Below are positions 26,528 to 35,019 of a stretch of DNA of 64,000 nt, piece after piece. The position numbers were made by a program, and so were the translations under genes. The notes under the pieces are model-generated. The model did not search any database. It had not been told where the DNA came from and worked only from the letters and a program-made list of their open reading frames with translations. This DNA comes from an uncultured Muribaculaceae bacterium (GTDB lineage: Bacteria > Bacteroidota > Bacteroidia > Bacteroidales > Muribaculaceae): the NCBI GenBank assembly GCA_910588245.1, contig CAJUQP010000005.1:19191-83190 (forward strand). The letters are read 5' to 3'. The stretch's first letter is position 1, and the number at the start of each line of letters is the position of its first letter.

Positions 26528-28303
26528 TCACATGCGCTCCGGCATCTCCATGCCGAGAAGCCCTACGCCGGTCTTGAGTGTACGTGCCACCACCGCCGAG
26601 AGCAACAGACGCAGCGAACGCACCGAGGCGTCTTCCTCACGTAGGATGGAGTAGTCGTGGTAGAACTGGTTGTATTCCTTGGCCAGATCATAGCAGTAGT
26701 TTGCGATGAGGGCCGGGGAATAGGTGCGGCCGGCCTCGGCAACGACTCCGGGGAAATCGGCCACCTTCTGGATGAGAGTCGACTCCTTCTCGTTGGGCAC
26801 CGCGTCGGGGGTAGCCGACATATCGATACCGCCGGCCTTACGTATCACAGACTGTATGCGCGCGTAGGTGTACTGCAGGAAAGGCCCGGTGTTGCCATTG
26901 AAGTCGATCGATTCCTTCGGATTGAAGAGCATATTCTTCTTAGGATCCACCTTAAGCAGGAAATATTTCAGCGCACCCAGACCCACCATGCGGGCCACCT
27001 CGGCGGCTTCCTCCGCAGGCATGTCGGAGAATCTGTCGGCCGACATCTCGCGGGCGTCATCCACCATCTTGTCGAGGAGATCGTCAGCGTCGACCACAGT
27101 TCCCTCCCTTGATTTCATCTTCCCCTCGGGAAGCTCAACCATGCCGTAGGAGAAATGTGTAAGATCCTTGCCCCACTTGAATCCAAGCCTGTCAAGGAGG
27201 AGGGAGAGCACCTGGAAATGATAGTTCTGCTCATTGCCGACCACATATATCATCTTGTCGATCGGGTAGTCCTGATAGCGCAGCTTGGCAGTGCCGATGT
27301 CCTGCGTCATATAGACGGAGGTGCCGTCGGCACGGAGCAGCAGCTTGTGATCGAGGCCGTCGCCGGTAAGGTCCGCCCATACGGAGCCATCCTCCTTGCG
27401 ATACATTATACCCTTCTCTATGCCGCCGAGCACAAGATCCTTTCCCTCGAGATATGTGTCGCTCTCATAATATATCTTGTCGAAATCCACACCAAGACGG
27501 CGGTAGGTCTCGTCGAATCCCTTGTAGACCCATCCGTTCATCGTCTTCCACAGCTCCCTGACCTCCGGATCGCCGGCTTCCCACTTGCGGAGCATCTCAC
27601 GAGCCTCGAGCATTAGAGGAGCCTCAGCCTTTGCCTGATCTTCCGTCATACCCTTCTCCATGAGTTCCTTCACCTCCTGACGGTAGTGCTTGTCGAAAGC
27701 CACATAGAAATCGCCTATCAGATGATCGCCCTTCTTGCCCGTCGACTCGGGAGTGGCGCCGTCGCCCCATTTCTGCCAAGCGAGCATCGACTTGCAGATA
27801 TGGATACCACGGTCATTTACAATATTTGTCTTGACAACCTTATGGCCGTTGGCCGCGAGGATACATGCCAGCGAGTAGCCGAGAAGATTGTTGCGCACAT
27901 GGCCAAGGTGAAGCGGCTTGTTGGTATTGGGAGAGGAATATTCCACCATCACCAGGTCGGAGTCAGGACCGGCCTTGCGGATGCCGAATTCCGGGTCGGC
28001 GGCTATCGAATGAATCATTGACAGCCAGAAAGCCGGATCGACCGATATGTTCAGAAACCCTTTCACCACATTGAAGCGGCTCACGGCCGGCTCGTTGGCC
28101 ACAAGCCACTCACCGATCTCCGTGGCCGTAGCCTCGGGCGCCTTCCTGGAGGCTTTCAGATAGGGGAACACCACAACGGTGAGGTTTCCCTCGAATTCCT
28201 TTCTTGTCTGCTGTGGTACGATGGAGGCGGCAGGCACCTCGGCTCCGTAGAGAGCCGCCAGAGCCTTGCTGACGCCCTGTGCGATGATAGATTCTACAGT
28301 CAT
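26528..28303 (-). CDS. argS: Arginyl-tRNA synthetase
   Basis: A 591-residue class I synthetase, full length. The N-terminal additional domain (1-110, FEGNLTVVVFPYLKASRK) is followed by the HIGH-equivalent motif HLGHVRNN in SSPNTNKPLHLGHVRNNLLG, the KMSKS-like GKMKSREGTVVDADDL, and the C-terminal anticodon-binding helical domain ending in LLGMEMPERM, the usual ArgRS terminus. It attaches arginine to tRNA-Arg. Promoter element TAATTTTG is on the minus strand at 28388-28395. Confidence 0.97.
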   Translation of the reverse strand: MTVESIIAQGVSKALAALYGAEVPAASIVPQQTRKEFEGNLTVVVFPYLKASRKAPEATATEIGEWLVANEPAVSRFNVVKGFLNISVDPAFWLSMIHSIAADPEFGIRKAGPDSDLVMVEYSSPNTNKPLHLGHVRNNLLGYSLACILAANGHKVVKTNIVNDRGIHICKSMLAWQKWGDGATPESTGKKGDHLIGDFYVAFDKHYRQEVKELMEKGMTEDQAKAEAPLMLEAREMLRKWEAGDPEVRELWKTMNGWVYKGFDETYRRLGVDFDKIYYESDTYLEGKDLVLGGIEKGIMYRKEDGSVWADLTGDGLDHKLLLRADGTSVYMTQDIGTAKLRYQDYPIDKMIYVVGNEQNYHFQVLSLLLDRLGFKWGKDLTHFSYGMVELPEGKMKSREGTVVDADDLLDKMVDDAREMSADRFSDMPAEEAAEVARMVGLGALKYFLLKVDPKKNMLFNPKESIDFNGNTGPFLQYTYARIQSVIRKAGGIDMSATPDAVPNEKESTLIQKVADFPGVVAEAGRTYSPALIANYCYDLAKEYNQFYHDYSILREEDASVRSLRLLLSAVVARTLKTGVGLLGMEMPERM

Positions 28304-28387
28304 TTAATCCTTAATGTTATTATTCGTCTTCCTGATGTCTGCGCGGAGTGCCGATATCGAAGCGGAGGCCTCGCGCGCCCGACCCTG

Positions 28388-28395
28388 CAAAATTA
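28388..28395 (-). promoter_or_regulatory. -7 element of the argS promoter
   Basis: The minus strand reads TAATTTTG, 85 nt before the argS start. It lies just downstream of the hup terminator. Confidence 0.65.
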
Positions 28396-28424
28396 GTAAA
28401 AAAAAGCCACATATAAAAATAAGA

Positions 28425-28464
28425 CAGACGGCCGACCCCTCCATACGGGGGAGTCTGCCGTCTG
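28425..28464 (-). terminator. Terminator after the HU gene
   Basis: An 18-nt arm beginning CAGACGGC pairs with one ending GCCGTCTG around loop ATAC, with small mismatches. The minus strand continues TCTTATTTTTATAT. Confidence 0.75.
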
Positions 28465-28485
28465 ACTATAGAGGGCTCGGGCCGG

Positions 28486-28749
28486 TTATTTTCCGAGGCC
28501 GTCGGCCGGTTTGAATTTCACCACCTTGCGGGCCGGGATCACAATCTTCTCTTTCGTGGAAGGGTTGACACCGGTGCGTTCCGGTTTCTCCACCATGGCG
28601 AAAGTGCCGAAACCGATGAGCTGCACTTTGTCATCATTTGCGAGAGCCTGGGCTATCGATTCCAGACACGCGTCGAGAGCTGCCTTGGCAGCCACCTTGT
28701 TCAATCCTGCCTTCGCAGCGATTTCGTTCACAAGATCAGTCTTGTTCAT
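28486..28749 (-). CDS. HU family DNA-binding protein
   Basis: An 87-residue nucleoid protein. Helices MNKTDLVNEIAAKAGLNKVAAKAALDACLESI form the dimer body, GFGTFAMVEKPERTGVNPSTKEKIVIPA is the DNA-gripping beta arm, with the conserved RxGxNP proline that intercalates at kinks. It bends DNA and compacts the chromosome. It has its own promoter (-7 at 28791-28798, minus) and terminator, so it is monocistronic. Confidence 0.95.
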   Translation of the reverse strand: MNKTDLVNEIAAKAGLNKVAAKAALDACLESIAQALANDDKVQLIGFGTFAMVEKPERTGVNPSTKEKIVIPARKVVKFKPADGLGK

Positions 28750-28790
28750 AACTTCTGTTTTTGATATTTTATATTTTTAACAAATTGAGG

Positions 28791-28798
28791 CAAATTTA
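28791..28798 (-). promoter_or_regulatory. -7 element of the HU gene promoter
   Basis: The minus strand reads TAAATTTG, 42 nt before the start codon. Confidence 0.65.
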
Positions 28799-28958
28799 CG
28801 ACTTTCTATATGTTTCAACAACATTTCCGCTTAAAAATCCTTAGAACATATGATTTTTTTTGCAATTCGCACGATTTTTAGCGTTATTTACATGTATTTT
28901 CTCCACATCACGGCTTCCACCACGGCTTCCGGGAGTTATGACATAAAGAGATTTTCGC

Positions 28959-28966
28959 TAAATTTG
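28959..28966 (+). promoter_or_regulatory. -7 element immediately before the first rhomboid gene
   Basis: TAAATTTG ends only 4 nt before the ATG at 28971. With transcription normally starting a few nt past this element, the mRNA would be leaderless or nearly so. Confidence 0.65.
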
Positions 28967-28970
28967 CACT

Positions 28971-29738
28971 ATGTTTCGCAATAGATTATCAGGATTCGCG
29001 GCATCGATACCGCCCGTGACCAAAAACCTTATCATAATCAACTTCATCATCTGGCTGGTGGAGGCTCTCTTCCCGCGCGCTTCCGCGATGATCATAGGTC
29101 ATCTCGGGCTCCACTATTTCACGGCCAGCGACTTCAACCCTGTCCAGATCGTGACCTATATGTTCGTTCACGCCCCGGGCTCCCCCTTCCACGTATTCTT
29201 CAACATGTTTACGCTGTGGATGTTCGGCTCGCTGCTTGAAAGGATCTGGGGGTCGAAGCGCTATTTCATCTTCTACTTCGTGTGCGGCATAGGGGCCGCG
29301 ATAGTGCAGGAGACGGTATGGGCACTGACATATATGGGGGAGTACACGGAAGCGATAGCGGCCATGAACGGCATGACCGTGGGACATATGCGAGACATCA
29401 TCGACCGCGCGCTTGCCGCCGGCGACCATGATTTCCTCGCCGCCATCGCCGACTTCAAGAACTCGATGGTGACCATCGGAGCCTCCGGCGCCGTCTTCGG
29501 AGTGATACTCGGCTTCGCCTTCGTCTTTCCCGACCGGCCGCTCTATCTCTTCTTCATCCCCGTGCCCATAAAGGCGAAATACATGATGATCGGCTACGGA
29601 GTGATAGAGTTCTTCCTGGGAGTTGGAGGAAACGACATGGTGGCGCATTTCGCCCATCTCGGCGGCATGCTCTTCGGCCTGGCCATATTGTTATACTGGA
29701 AAAAGAAAGGGATACTGAGAGGTGGCAGCTTTTATTGA
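28971..29738 (+). CDS. Rhomboid family intramembrane serine protease (first of pair)
   Basis: A 255-residue, six-helix membrane protease. The catalytic dyad is visible: S172 in TIGASGAVFG and H229 in AHFAHLGGM. HVFFNMFTLWMFGSLLE (about 74-90) is the conserved HxxxN helix. An insert of about 50 residues (122-165) between helices 3 and 4 is longer than in GlpG. It cleaves membrane proteins within TM helices; substrates are unknown. The second rhomboid overlaps its 3' end by 17 nt. Confidence 0.92.
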   Translation: MFRNRLSGFAASIPPVTKNLIIINFIIWLVEALFPRASAMIIGHLGLHYFTASDFNPVQIVTYMFVHAPGSPFHVFFNMFTLWMFGSLLERIWGSKRYFIFYFVCGIGAAIVQETVWALTYMGEYTEAIAAMNGMTVGHMRDIIDRALAAGDHDFLAAIADFKNSMVTIGASGAVFGVILGFAFVFPDRPLYLFFIPVPIKAKYMMIGYGVIEFFLGVGGNDMVAHFAHLGGMLFGLAILLYWKKKGILRGGSFY

Positions 29739-30609
29739 TCGTTTCCGGCGAGCCTGCGGCTCCTCGCAGCTCGCATGGCTCATAATAGCCAATGTGGCTG
29801 TGTTTCTGCTGGTATGGGCCGTGACGCTCTCGGGCAACCATGCCGGCATAGGAGGCAATTTCACCCTCCCCTGGCTATGCGTGCCCTCGGATGCGGCCAC
29901 CGCTGTGAGAAGGCCCTGGACAGCTGTGACCTACATGCTTACCCACTACGACTTCCTTCATCTTCTCTTCAATATGCTCTGGCTCTATATGTTCGGGCTC
30001 CTGCTCTATCCGGCGGTCAGCGGGAAGCGTCTGCTCCTGCTTTTCGGTGGTGGAGGCCTCGCGGGAAGCCTCCTCTATGTAGCGGTCACGGCGCTATGGC
30101 CCGGCTCGTCGAGCGCGGGACAATACCTCTGCGGGGCATCGGCGGCAGTGCTCGCCGTGATGACATGCGCGGCCCTGGTCTACCCCGACCGTAGAATCAA
30201 TCTCCTTCTTATCGGTCCCGTAAAACTGAAATGGGTTACACTATGCTGCATTGTGCTGACATTCTTCGGCATCGGAGGGGGCAGTCCCGGAGCCGGCAGC
30301 GCCCATGTGGGAGGAGTGGTCTTCGGCGCGGCCTACGCCTTGATCGCACTGCGCCGCCCCTCCGGAGCATCCACATCCGGCGCCACTCCCTCCCCATCCC
30401 GCGTGGAACGCAAGGCATTCGTCCCACGCCCCCGCAAAAACGTGCGCCGCGATGGCGACGCCGTAGCCGAGGCAGCCGCATTCCGGCTTTCCGACTCCAC
30501 GCGTCTTGATCAACTCCTCGACAAGATACGTCTCTCCGGCTATGCATCGCTCACAACCGGCGAACGCAACGAACTCAATGAACTCTCACAAAGACTTCGG
30601 GAGAGATAA
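29722..30609 (+). CDS. Rhomboid family protease with basic C-terminal extension (second of pair)
   Basis: A 295-residue rhomboid. S140 in CGASAAV and H194 in GSAHVGG form the dyad, with HLLFNMLWLYMFG (80-92) as the conserved helix. GxSG is changed to GASA. The start is GTG at 29722, inside the end of the first rhomboid, suggesting translational coupling. Residues after about 210 are a cytosolic, Pro/Arg-rich linker followed by a helical segment (STRLDQLLDKIRLSGYASLTTGERNELNELSQRL) seen in Bacteroidales rhomboids and resembling DUF6576. Confidence 0.88.
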   Translation: MAAFIDRFRRACGSSQLAWLIIANVAVFLLVWAVTLSGNHAGIGGNFTLPWLCVPSDAATAVRRPWTAVTYMLTHYDFLHLLFNMLWLYMFGLLLYPAVSGKRLLLLFGGGGLAGSLLYVAVTALWPGSSSAGQYLCGASAAVLAVMTCAALVYPDRRINLLLIGPVKLKWVTLCCIVLTFFGIGGGSPGAGSAHVGGVVFGAAYALIALRRPSGASTSGATPSPSRVERKAFVPRPRKNVRRDGDAVAEAAAFRLSDSTRLDQLLDKIRLSGYASLTTGERNELNELSQRLRER

Positions 30610-30670
30610 GCAGAGTCTCCCCCGATCAATGCCAGAGGGATAATTGTCTAAATGATATTGTAAATAGAAA

Positions 30671-31777
30671 ATGATTTCGATTCCATTAGTAAATCCGATT
30701 TTCAGGCTCGTGATGCGATGCGTCTCCATAGTGGTATGGGCACTGACCATACTCGCCGCTTATGGCGGGCGGTTCAATCCCGAGTATCTCACCATACCCT
30801 CCGTACTCTGTCTGACCCTCCCCTATCTCGTCGCGCTCTCCGTGATTCTGATACTCTTCTGGCTGATAACGCGCCGCATCTTCTTCACGGCGCTCGGCGT
30901 GCTCGCCATGGCCGCGTGCATAGGCCCCGTCACCAAAGTCATGCCACTCAACACCTCCAAAGAACCGACACCGGGCGCCACTACATTCAAGATCATGTCA
31001 TGGAATGTGCTTCACACCGACGACATCGAACGTCCGGAATCGCCTACCAACAGGGCCGTGGAATACATGATCGAGTCGGGCGCCGACGTGATATGCCTTG
31101 CCGAACTTGACAATTTCAGTCCTTCGGAGCTCCGCAAAGCCTCCCCCGCGTTGATCGACAGCCTTATCCGCACCTATCCATTCAGAGCCGGCCTCTCCTC
31201 AACCGACATCAAGGTGCTCTCGAAATATCCCGTAAACCGCGCCGGCATCACAGATCCCGGCGATTTCGGACGCCAGCGCTTCGACTTTTTCAAAGTGCGC
31301 TTTCCCCGGCAGACACTGACAGTCGGCATGGTACATCTGTATTCATACGACCTCTCCGAGGAGGAACGGCAGGTGGTGACCGAGATAAAATCGGTGGGCA
31401 CAGCGAAATCGAGTGTGAAGGAATTCAAAGGCTCCATCATGGGAAAACTGCGCAACGCCTTCCGCCGCCGGGCCGAGAACGCCGCCGAGCTCCGCAAGGC
31501 GATCGACTCCACCACCGGTCCGCTGATCGTCTGCGGCGACTTCAACGACGTGCCCAACTCGTGGGCCTACGACATGGTCGTGGGCGACGACATGCGCGAC
31601 GCCTACATCGAGACGAATTTCGGACCGTCACACACCTACCGTCTCCACATGTTCTATTTCCACATCGACCAGATGTTATACCGTGGAGCCCTCAAGGCTC
31701 TCGATATGGAAGTGGGAAAGATAAAGACCTCCGACCATTATCCGCTTATCGGGGAGTTTGAATTCACAAAGAAATGA
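30671..31777 (+). CDS. Membrane-anchored endonuclease/exonuclease/phosphatase (EEP) family hydrolase
   Basis: A 368-residue protein with two or three N-terminal TM segments (about 10-95) and an EEP domain outside. Catalytic motifs are SWNV (metal-binding N), the CLAELDN acidic residue, GDFNDVPNSWAYD and the terminal SDHYP histidine. The family cleaves phosphodiesters of nucleic acids or lipids; membrane-bound Bacteroidales members have unknown substrates. It follows the rhomboids by 61 nt and precedes the M3 peptidase by 33 nt. Confidence 0.88.
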   Translation: MISIPLVNPIFRLVMRCVSIVVWALTILAAYGGRFNPEYLTIPSVLCLTLPYLVALSVILILFWLITRRIFFTALGVLAMAACIGPVTKVMPLNTSKEPTPGATTFKIMSWNVLHTDDIERPESPTNRAVEYMIESGADVICLAELDNFSPSELRKASPALIDSLIRTYPFRAGLSSTDIKVLSKYPVNRAGITDPGDFGRQRFDFFKVRFPRQTLTVGMVHLYSYDLSEEERQVVTEIKSVGTAKSSVKEFKGSIMGKLRNAFRRRAENAAELRKAIDSTTGPLIVCGDFNDVPNSWAYDMVVGDDMRDAYIETNFGPSHTYRLHMFYFHIDQMLYRGALKALDMEVGKIKTSDHYPLIGEFEFTKK

Positions 31778-31810
31778 CACCATAAAGCACTTTCAATCAA
31801 ACAACATCAT

Positions 31811-33922
31811 ATGAAATCAAATCTTCTTAAATTCGCGGCGGCAGCCCTTCTGTGCGCCGCCTCCACCTCAGGAACCATGGCACAGACCCACGCCAACCCG
31901 TTTCTGACTCCCTACACCACGAAGTTCCAGATACCCCCCTTCGAGGATATCCGCACGTCAGACTTCATCCCGGCCATTAAGGCCGGCATCGAGGAGCAGA
32001 AACAGAACATTTCCAACATCACGCGCAACCGCGCGCTTCCGGATTTCGACAACACCATCATCCCCCTGGAGAATCTTTCGCCGATTCTCGACCGTGTCTC
32101 CGGAGTGTTCTACCACTATCAGAGCGCCCTCAACACCGATGAGTTCGCGGCAATGGCAGAGGAAGCCATACCCCTCCTCAACGAGGCAGCCAACCAGCTC
32201 AACCTCGACGAGGCCCTGTTTCAGAGAATTAAGGCCGTCTATGACAACATGGACCGTCTGAAGCTTGACAAAGTGCAGCGCCGGGTGGTGGAAAAATACT
32301 ACCGCGGGTTCGTGGAACAGGGCGCGGCCCTCTCCCCCGAGAAGAAAGCTGAACTCGTGAAAGTAAACGATGAGCTCTCCAAACTATTCATACAGTTCAA
32401 CAAGAACCTCCTCAACGCCACAAACTCCTTCTTCATCACGGTCTACGACAAGGCTGACCTTGCCGGTCTGCCCGAGACATCAGTAGCCCAGGCCGCAGAG
32501 GAGGCGAAGAAGAGGAAACTCGACGGCCTCTGGGTCTTCACCCTCCACAACCCCAGCCGCCTCCCCGTGCTACAGTATGCCGACAACCGCGGCCTGCGCG
32601 AGGCCATCTACAAAGGCTATACCACCCTGGCCTCATACGGTGCCAACAACAACTACCCTGTCATCGAGCAGATCGTGAAGCTACGTGCCGAGAAAGCACG
32701 CATCATGGGCTTCGACACTTTCGCACAGATGATGACCTCCCGAGTGATGGCCAAGACTCCCGAAGCGGCCACAGATCTTCTCCTCCAGGTGTTTGAGCCA
32801 GCCGTGAAGCGCAGCCATGAGGAAGTGGCCGACATGCAGGCGATAGTCGACGCCGAGAACGGAGGCTTCAAGATCCAGCCCTGGGACTATTATTACTACG
32901 CCGGCAAGGTAAAGAAACAGAAATATAACATCGACGAGAATGAGGTGCGTCCTTATTTCGCACTCGAGAATGTGCTACAGGGCCTTTTCAACGCCGCCGA
33001 ACGCCTCTATGGCATAAAGATGGTGGAGATGCCCGACGCACCCAAATATATGGACGAGGTGACTGTCTATGAGGTGCAGGACGCAAAGACCGGCAAACAT
33101 GTGGCAGTGTTCATGACCGACTATTTCCCGCGCGCGTCGAAAGTGCAGGGCGCATGGATGGAGCAGCTTCAGAGCAGCGGGCTCTATGAAGATGGCGAGC
33201 GTCGCCCGATCGTCTACAACGTAGGCAACTTCACGCGCCCCACCGCCGACACTCCGGCACTCCTTACCATCGATGAGGTCGAGACCACATTCCATGAATT
33301 CGGTCATGCTCTCCAGGCTATACTCTCGCAGGCACCCTACCGCTCCGTGGCCGGCACAAACGTAGACCGCGACTATGTGGAGCTGAGTTCCCAGATGAAC
33401 GAGCACTTCGCTTTCACTCCCGAATTGCTCAAGACCTACGCCAAGCACTACAAGACAGGCGAAGTGATACCCGACGAACTGATAGAGAAGCTCAACGAGT
33501 CATCAAAATTCAACCAGGGATTTGTCACCACAGAACTCGCCGGGGCAGCCCTACTCGACATGGCATGGGCCCGCGAGAATGGCGACAGCATCAAGGTTGA
33601 CGAATTCGAAGCCAAGGTAGCTAAAGAACTCGGCATGCCCGAGGAGATCACCTTCCGCTACCGCTCCCCCTATTTCAAACATATCTTCGGCGACGACGGC
33701 TACGCCGCGGGCTACTACACATATCTCTGGGCGCAGGTGCTCGAGGCCGATGCCTGGGAGCTTTTCCAGAAAAACGGCGTGTTCAACCCCAAGACAGCAG
33801 CATCCTATAAGAAGAACATCCTCGAGAGCGGTGACACCGAAGACCCCATGGTGCTCTTCCAGCGCTTCCGCGGCCACAAGCCCGACTCTCATGCACTTCT
33901 CCGCCTGCGCGGTTTCGAATGA
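31811..33922 (+). CDS. M3 family peptidyl-dipeptidase (Dcp-like), secreted
   Basis: A 703-residue zinc metallopeptidase with an N-terminal signal peptide (cleavage near TMAQ/T), so periplasmic. The active-site helix TFHEFGHAL (about residues 493-501) gives the HExxH motif, and the downstream acidic ligand is within DYVELSSQMNEHF. The long alpha-helical N-terminal half and the C-terminal DGYAAGYYTYLWAQVLEADAWELF are classical for Dcp. It releases C-terminal dipeptides from oligopeptides. Confidence 0.93.
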   Translation: MKSNLLKFAAAALLCAASTSGTMAQTHANPFLTPYTTKFQIPPFEDIRTSDFIPAIKAGIEEQKQNISNITRNRALPDFDNTIIPLENLSPILDRVSGVFYHYQSALNTDEFAAMAEEAIPLLNEAANQLNLDEALFQRIKAVYDNMDRLKLDKVQRRVVEKYYRGFVEQGAALSPEKKAELVKVNDELSKLFIQFNKNLLNATNSFFITVYDKADLAGLPETSVAQAAEEAKKRKLDGLWVFTLHNPSRLPVLQYADNRGLREAIYKGYTTLASYGANNNYPVIEQIVKLRAEKARIMGFDTFAQMMTSRVMAKTPEAATDLLLQVFEPAVKRSHEEVADMQAIVDAENGGFKIQPWDYYYYAGKVKKQKYNIDENEVRPYFALENVLQGLFNAAERLYGIKMVEMPDAPKYMDEVTVYEVQDAKTGKHVAVFMTDYFPRASKVQGAWMEQLQSSGLYEDGERRPIVYNVGNFTRPTADTPALLTIDEVETTFHEFGHALQAILSQAPYRSVAGTNVDRDYVELSSQMNEHFAFTPELLKTYAKHYKTGEVIPDELIEKLNESSKFNQGFVTTELAGAALLDMAWARENGDSIKVDEFEAKVAKELGMPEEITFRYRSPYFKHIFGDDGYAAGYYTYLWAQVLEADAWELFQKNGVFNPKTAASYKKNILESGDTEDPMVLFQRFRGHKPDSHALLRLRGFE

Positions 33923-33949
33923 ACCCATGCAATTCGATTGTAAATAAGA

Positions 33950-34876
33950 ATGAATGAAATCTTTATGCGACGCGCCCTTCAGCTCGCCAGAGGCGGGGAA
34001 GGGCGCGTCGCTCCAAATCCGATGGTCGGGGCCGTGGTTGTGGCCCGCGACCGCATCATAGGCGAAGGATTCCACCGAACCTACGGAGGGCCGCACGCCG
34101 AAGTCAACGCCATCGCCTCTGTAAAAGAGGCCGACCTCCCGCTGCTCAGAGAGGCCACGGTCTATGTCACTCTCGAGCCATGCTCCCACTATGGCAAGAC
34201 GCCTCCCTGCGCCCTGCTTCTCGTGGAGAAAGGGGTAAAAAGGGTAGTCATAGGTGCCCCCGATCCCAATCCACTCGTGGCCGGACGCGGAGTAAGCATG
34301 CTGCGCGAAGCCGGAATAGAGGTGACTGAAGGGGTGCTTCTCGACGAATGCATGGCCATCAACCGCCGTTTCATGACTTTCCATTCACTCCATCGTCCGT
34401 GGATACTCCTTAAATGGGCACAGAGCGCTGACGGATTCATGGCCGCCATTGACGAAGCAGGTAATCCCGGCCCCGTGACCTTCTCCAATCCCCTCTCCTC
34501 AGTGTGGATGCACCGCGAACGCGCAGGCGTGCAGGCCATAATGGTCGGTTCGCACACAATACTCACAGACCATCCGCGCCTCGACGTCAGACTTTGGGCA
34601 GGAAACAATCCCGAGAAAATAGGCTGCCCGCATGGTCTCGACCTCCACCGGCTTGTGGACGATCTGACGCGGCGGGGCATAACCTCACTCATGGTGGAGG
34701 GTGGGCCCACATTGCTCGCAAGCTTCATCCGCGAAGGGCTATATGACGAAATCAGGATCGAGACAGCACCCGCGGCACTCGGCAAAGGACTGCGCGCCCC
34801 CTTGCTTCCACCGGATCTTGAGAGCGTCGGAAACAGCTCATGCAGAGGCAACGGCATAGCCGTATTCAGACGTTAA
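33950..34876 (+). CDS. ribD: RibD: riboflavin deaminase with shortened reductase domain
   Basis: A 308-residue bifunctional enzyme for riboflavin synthesis steps 2 and 3. The deaminase half is complete: zinc ligands H49, C78 and C87 and catalytic E51 (GGPHAEVNA, LEPCSHYGKTPPC). The reductase half starts with RPWILLKWAQSADGFMA but the centre is short. SHTILTDHPRLDVRLWAGNNPEKIG is followed almost at once by LDLHRLVDDLTRRGITSLMVEGG. In typical RibD (about 340-370 residues) a further strand-helix section lies between these. It may still fold, or the reduction may be done elsewhere. Confidence 0.9.
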   Translation: MNEIFMRRALQLARGGEGRVAPNPMVGAVVVARDRIIGEGFHRTYGGPHAEVNAIASVKEADLPLLREATVYVTLEPCSHYGKTPPCALLLVEKGVKRVVIGAPDPNPLVAGRGVSMLREAGIEVTEGVLLDECMAINRRFMTFHSLHRPWILLKWAQSADGFMAAIDEAGNPGPVTFSNPLSSVWMHRERAGVQAIMVGSHTILTDHPRLDVRLWAGNNPEKIGCPHGLDLHRLVDDLTRRGITSLMVEGGPTLLASFIREGLYDEIRIETAPAALGKGLRAPLLPPDLESVGNSSCRGNGIAVFRR

Positions 34877-34944
34877 AAAGCACTAAAAAACGCTTATTTG
34901 TCAAAATCAGCCGTTTTTCTGCCGGATATTTCCGCAAGAAATAC

Positions 34945-34952
34945 TAATTTTG
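34945..34952 (+). promoter_or_regulatory. -7 element upstream of the DUF6242 lipoprotein gene
   Basis: TAATTTTG lies 67 nt before the start codon at 35020. Confidence 0.7.
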
Positions 34953-35019
34953 CAGATTGTAACAAGTGCGCACGGCCGGAAGGCACACACCACATCCTGA
35001 GTCCGGGCGCTCCTAACCA

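Noticed and set aside
33551..34384. 277-codon minus-strand ORF across the dcp-ribD junction
   Set aside because: Antisense to zinc-site regions of two conserved enzymes.
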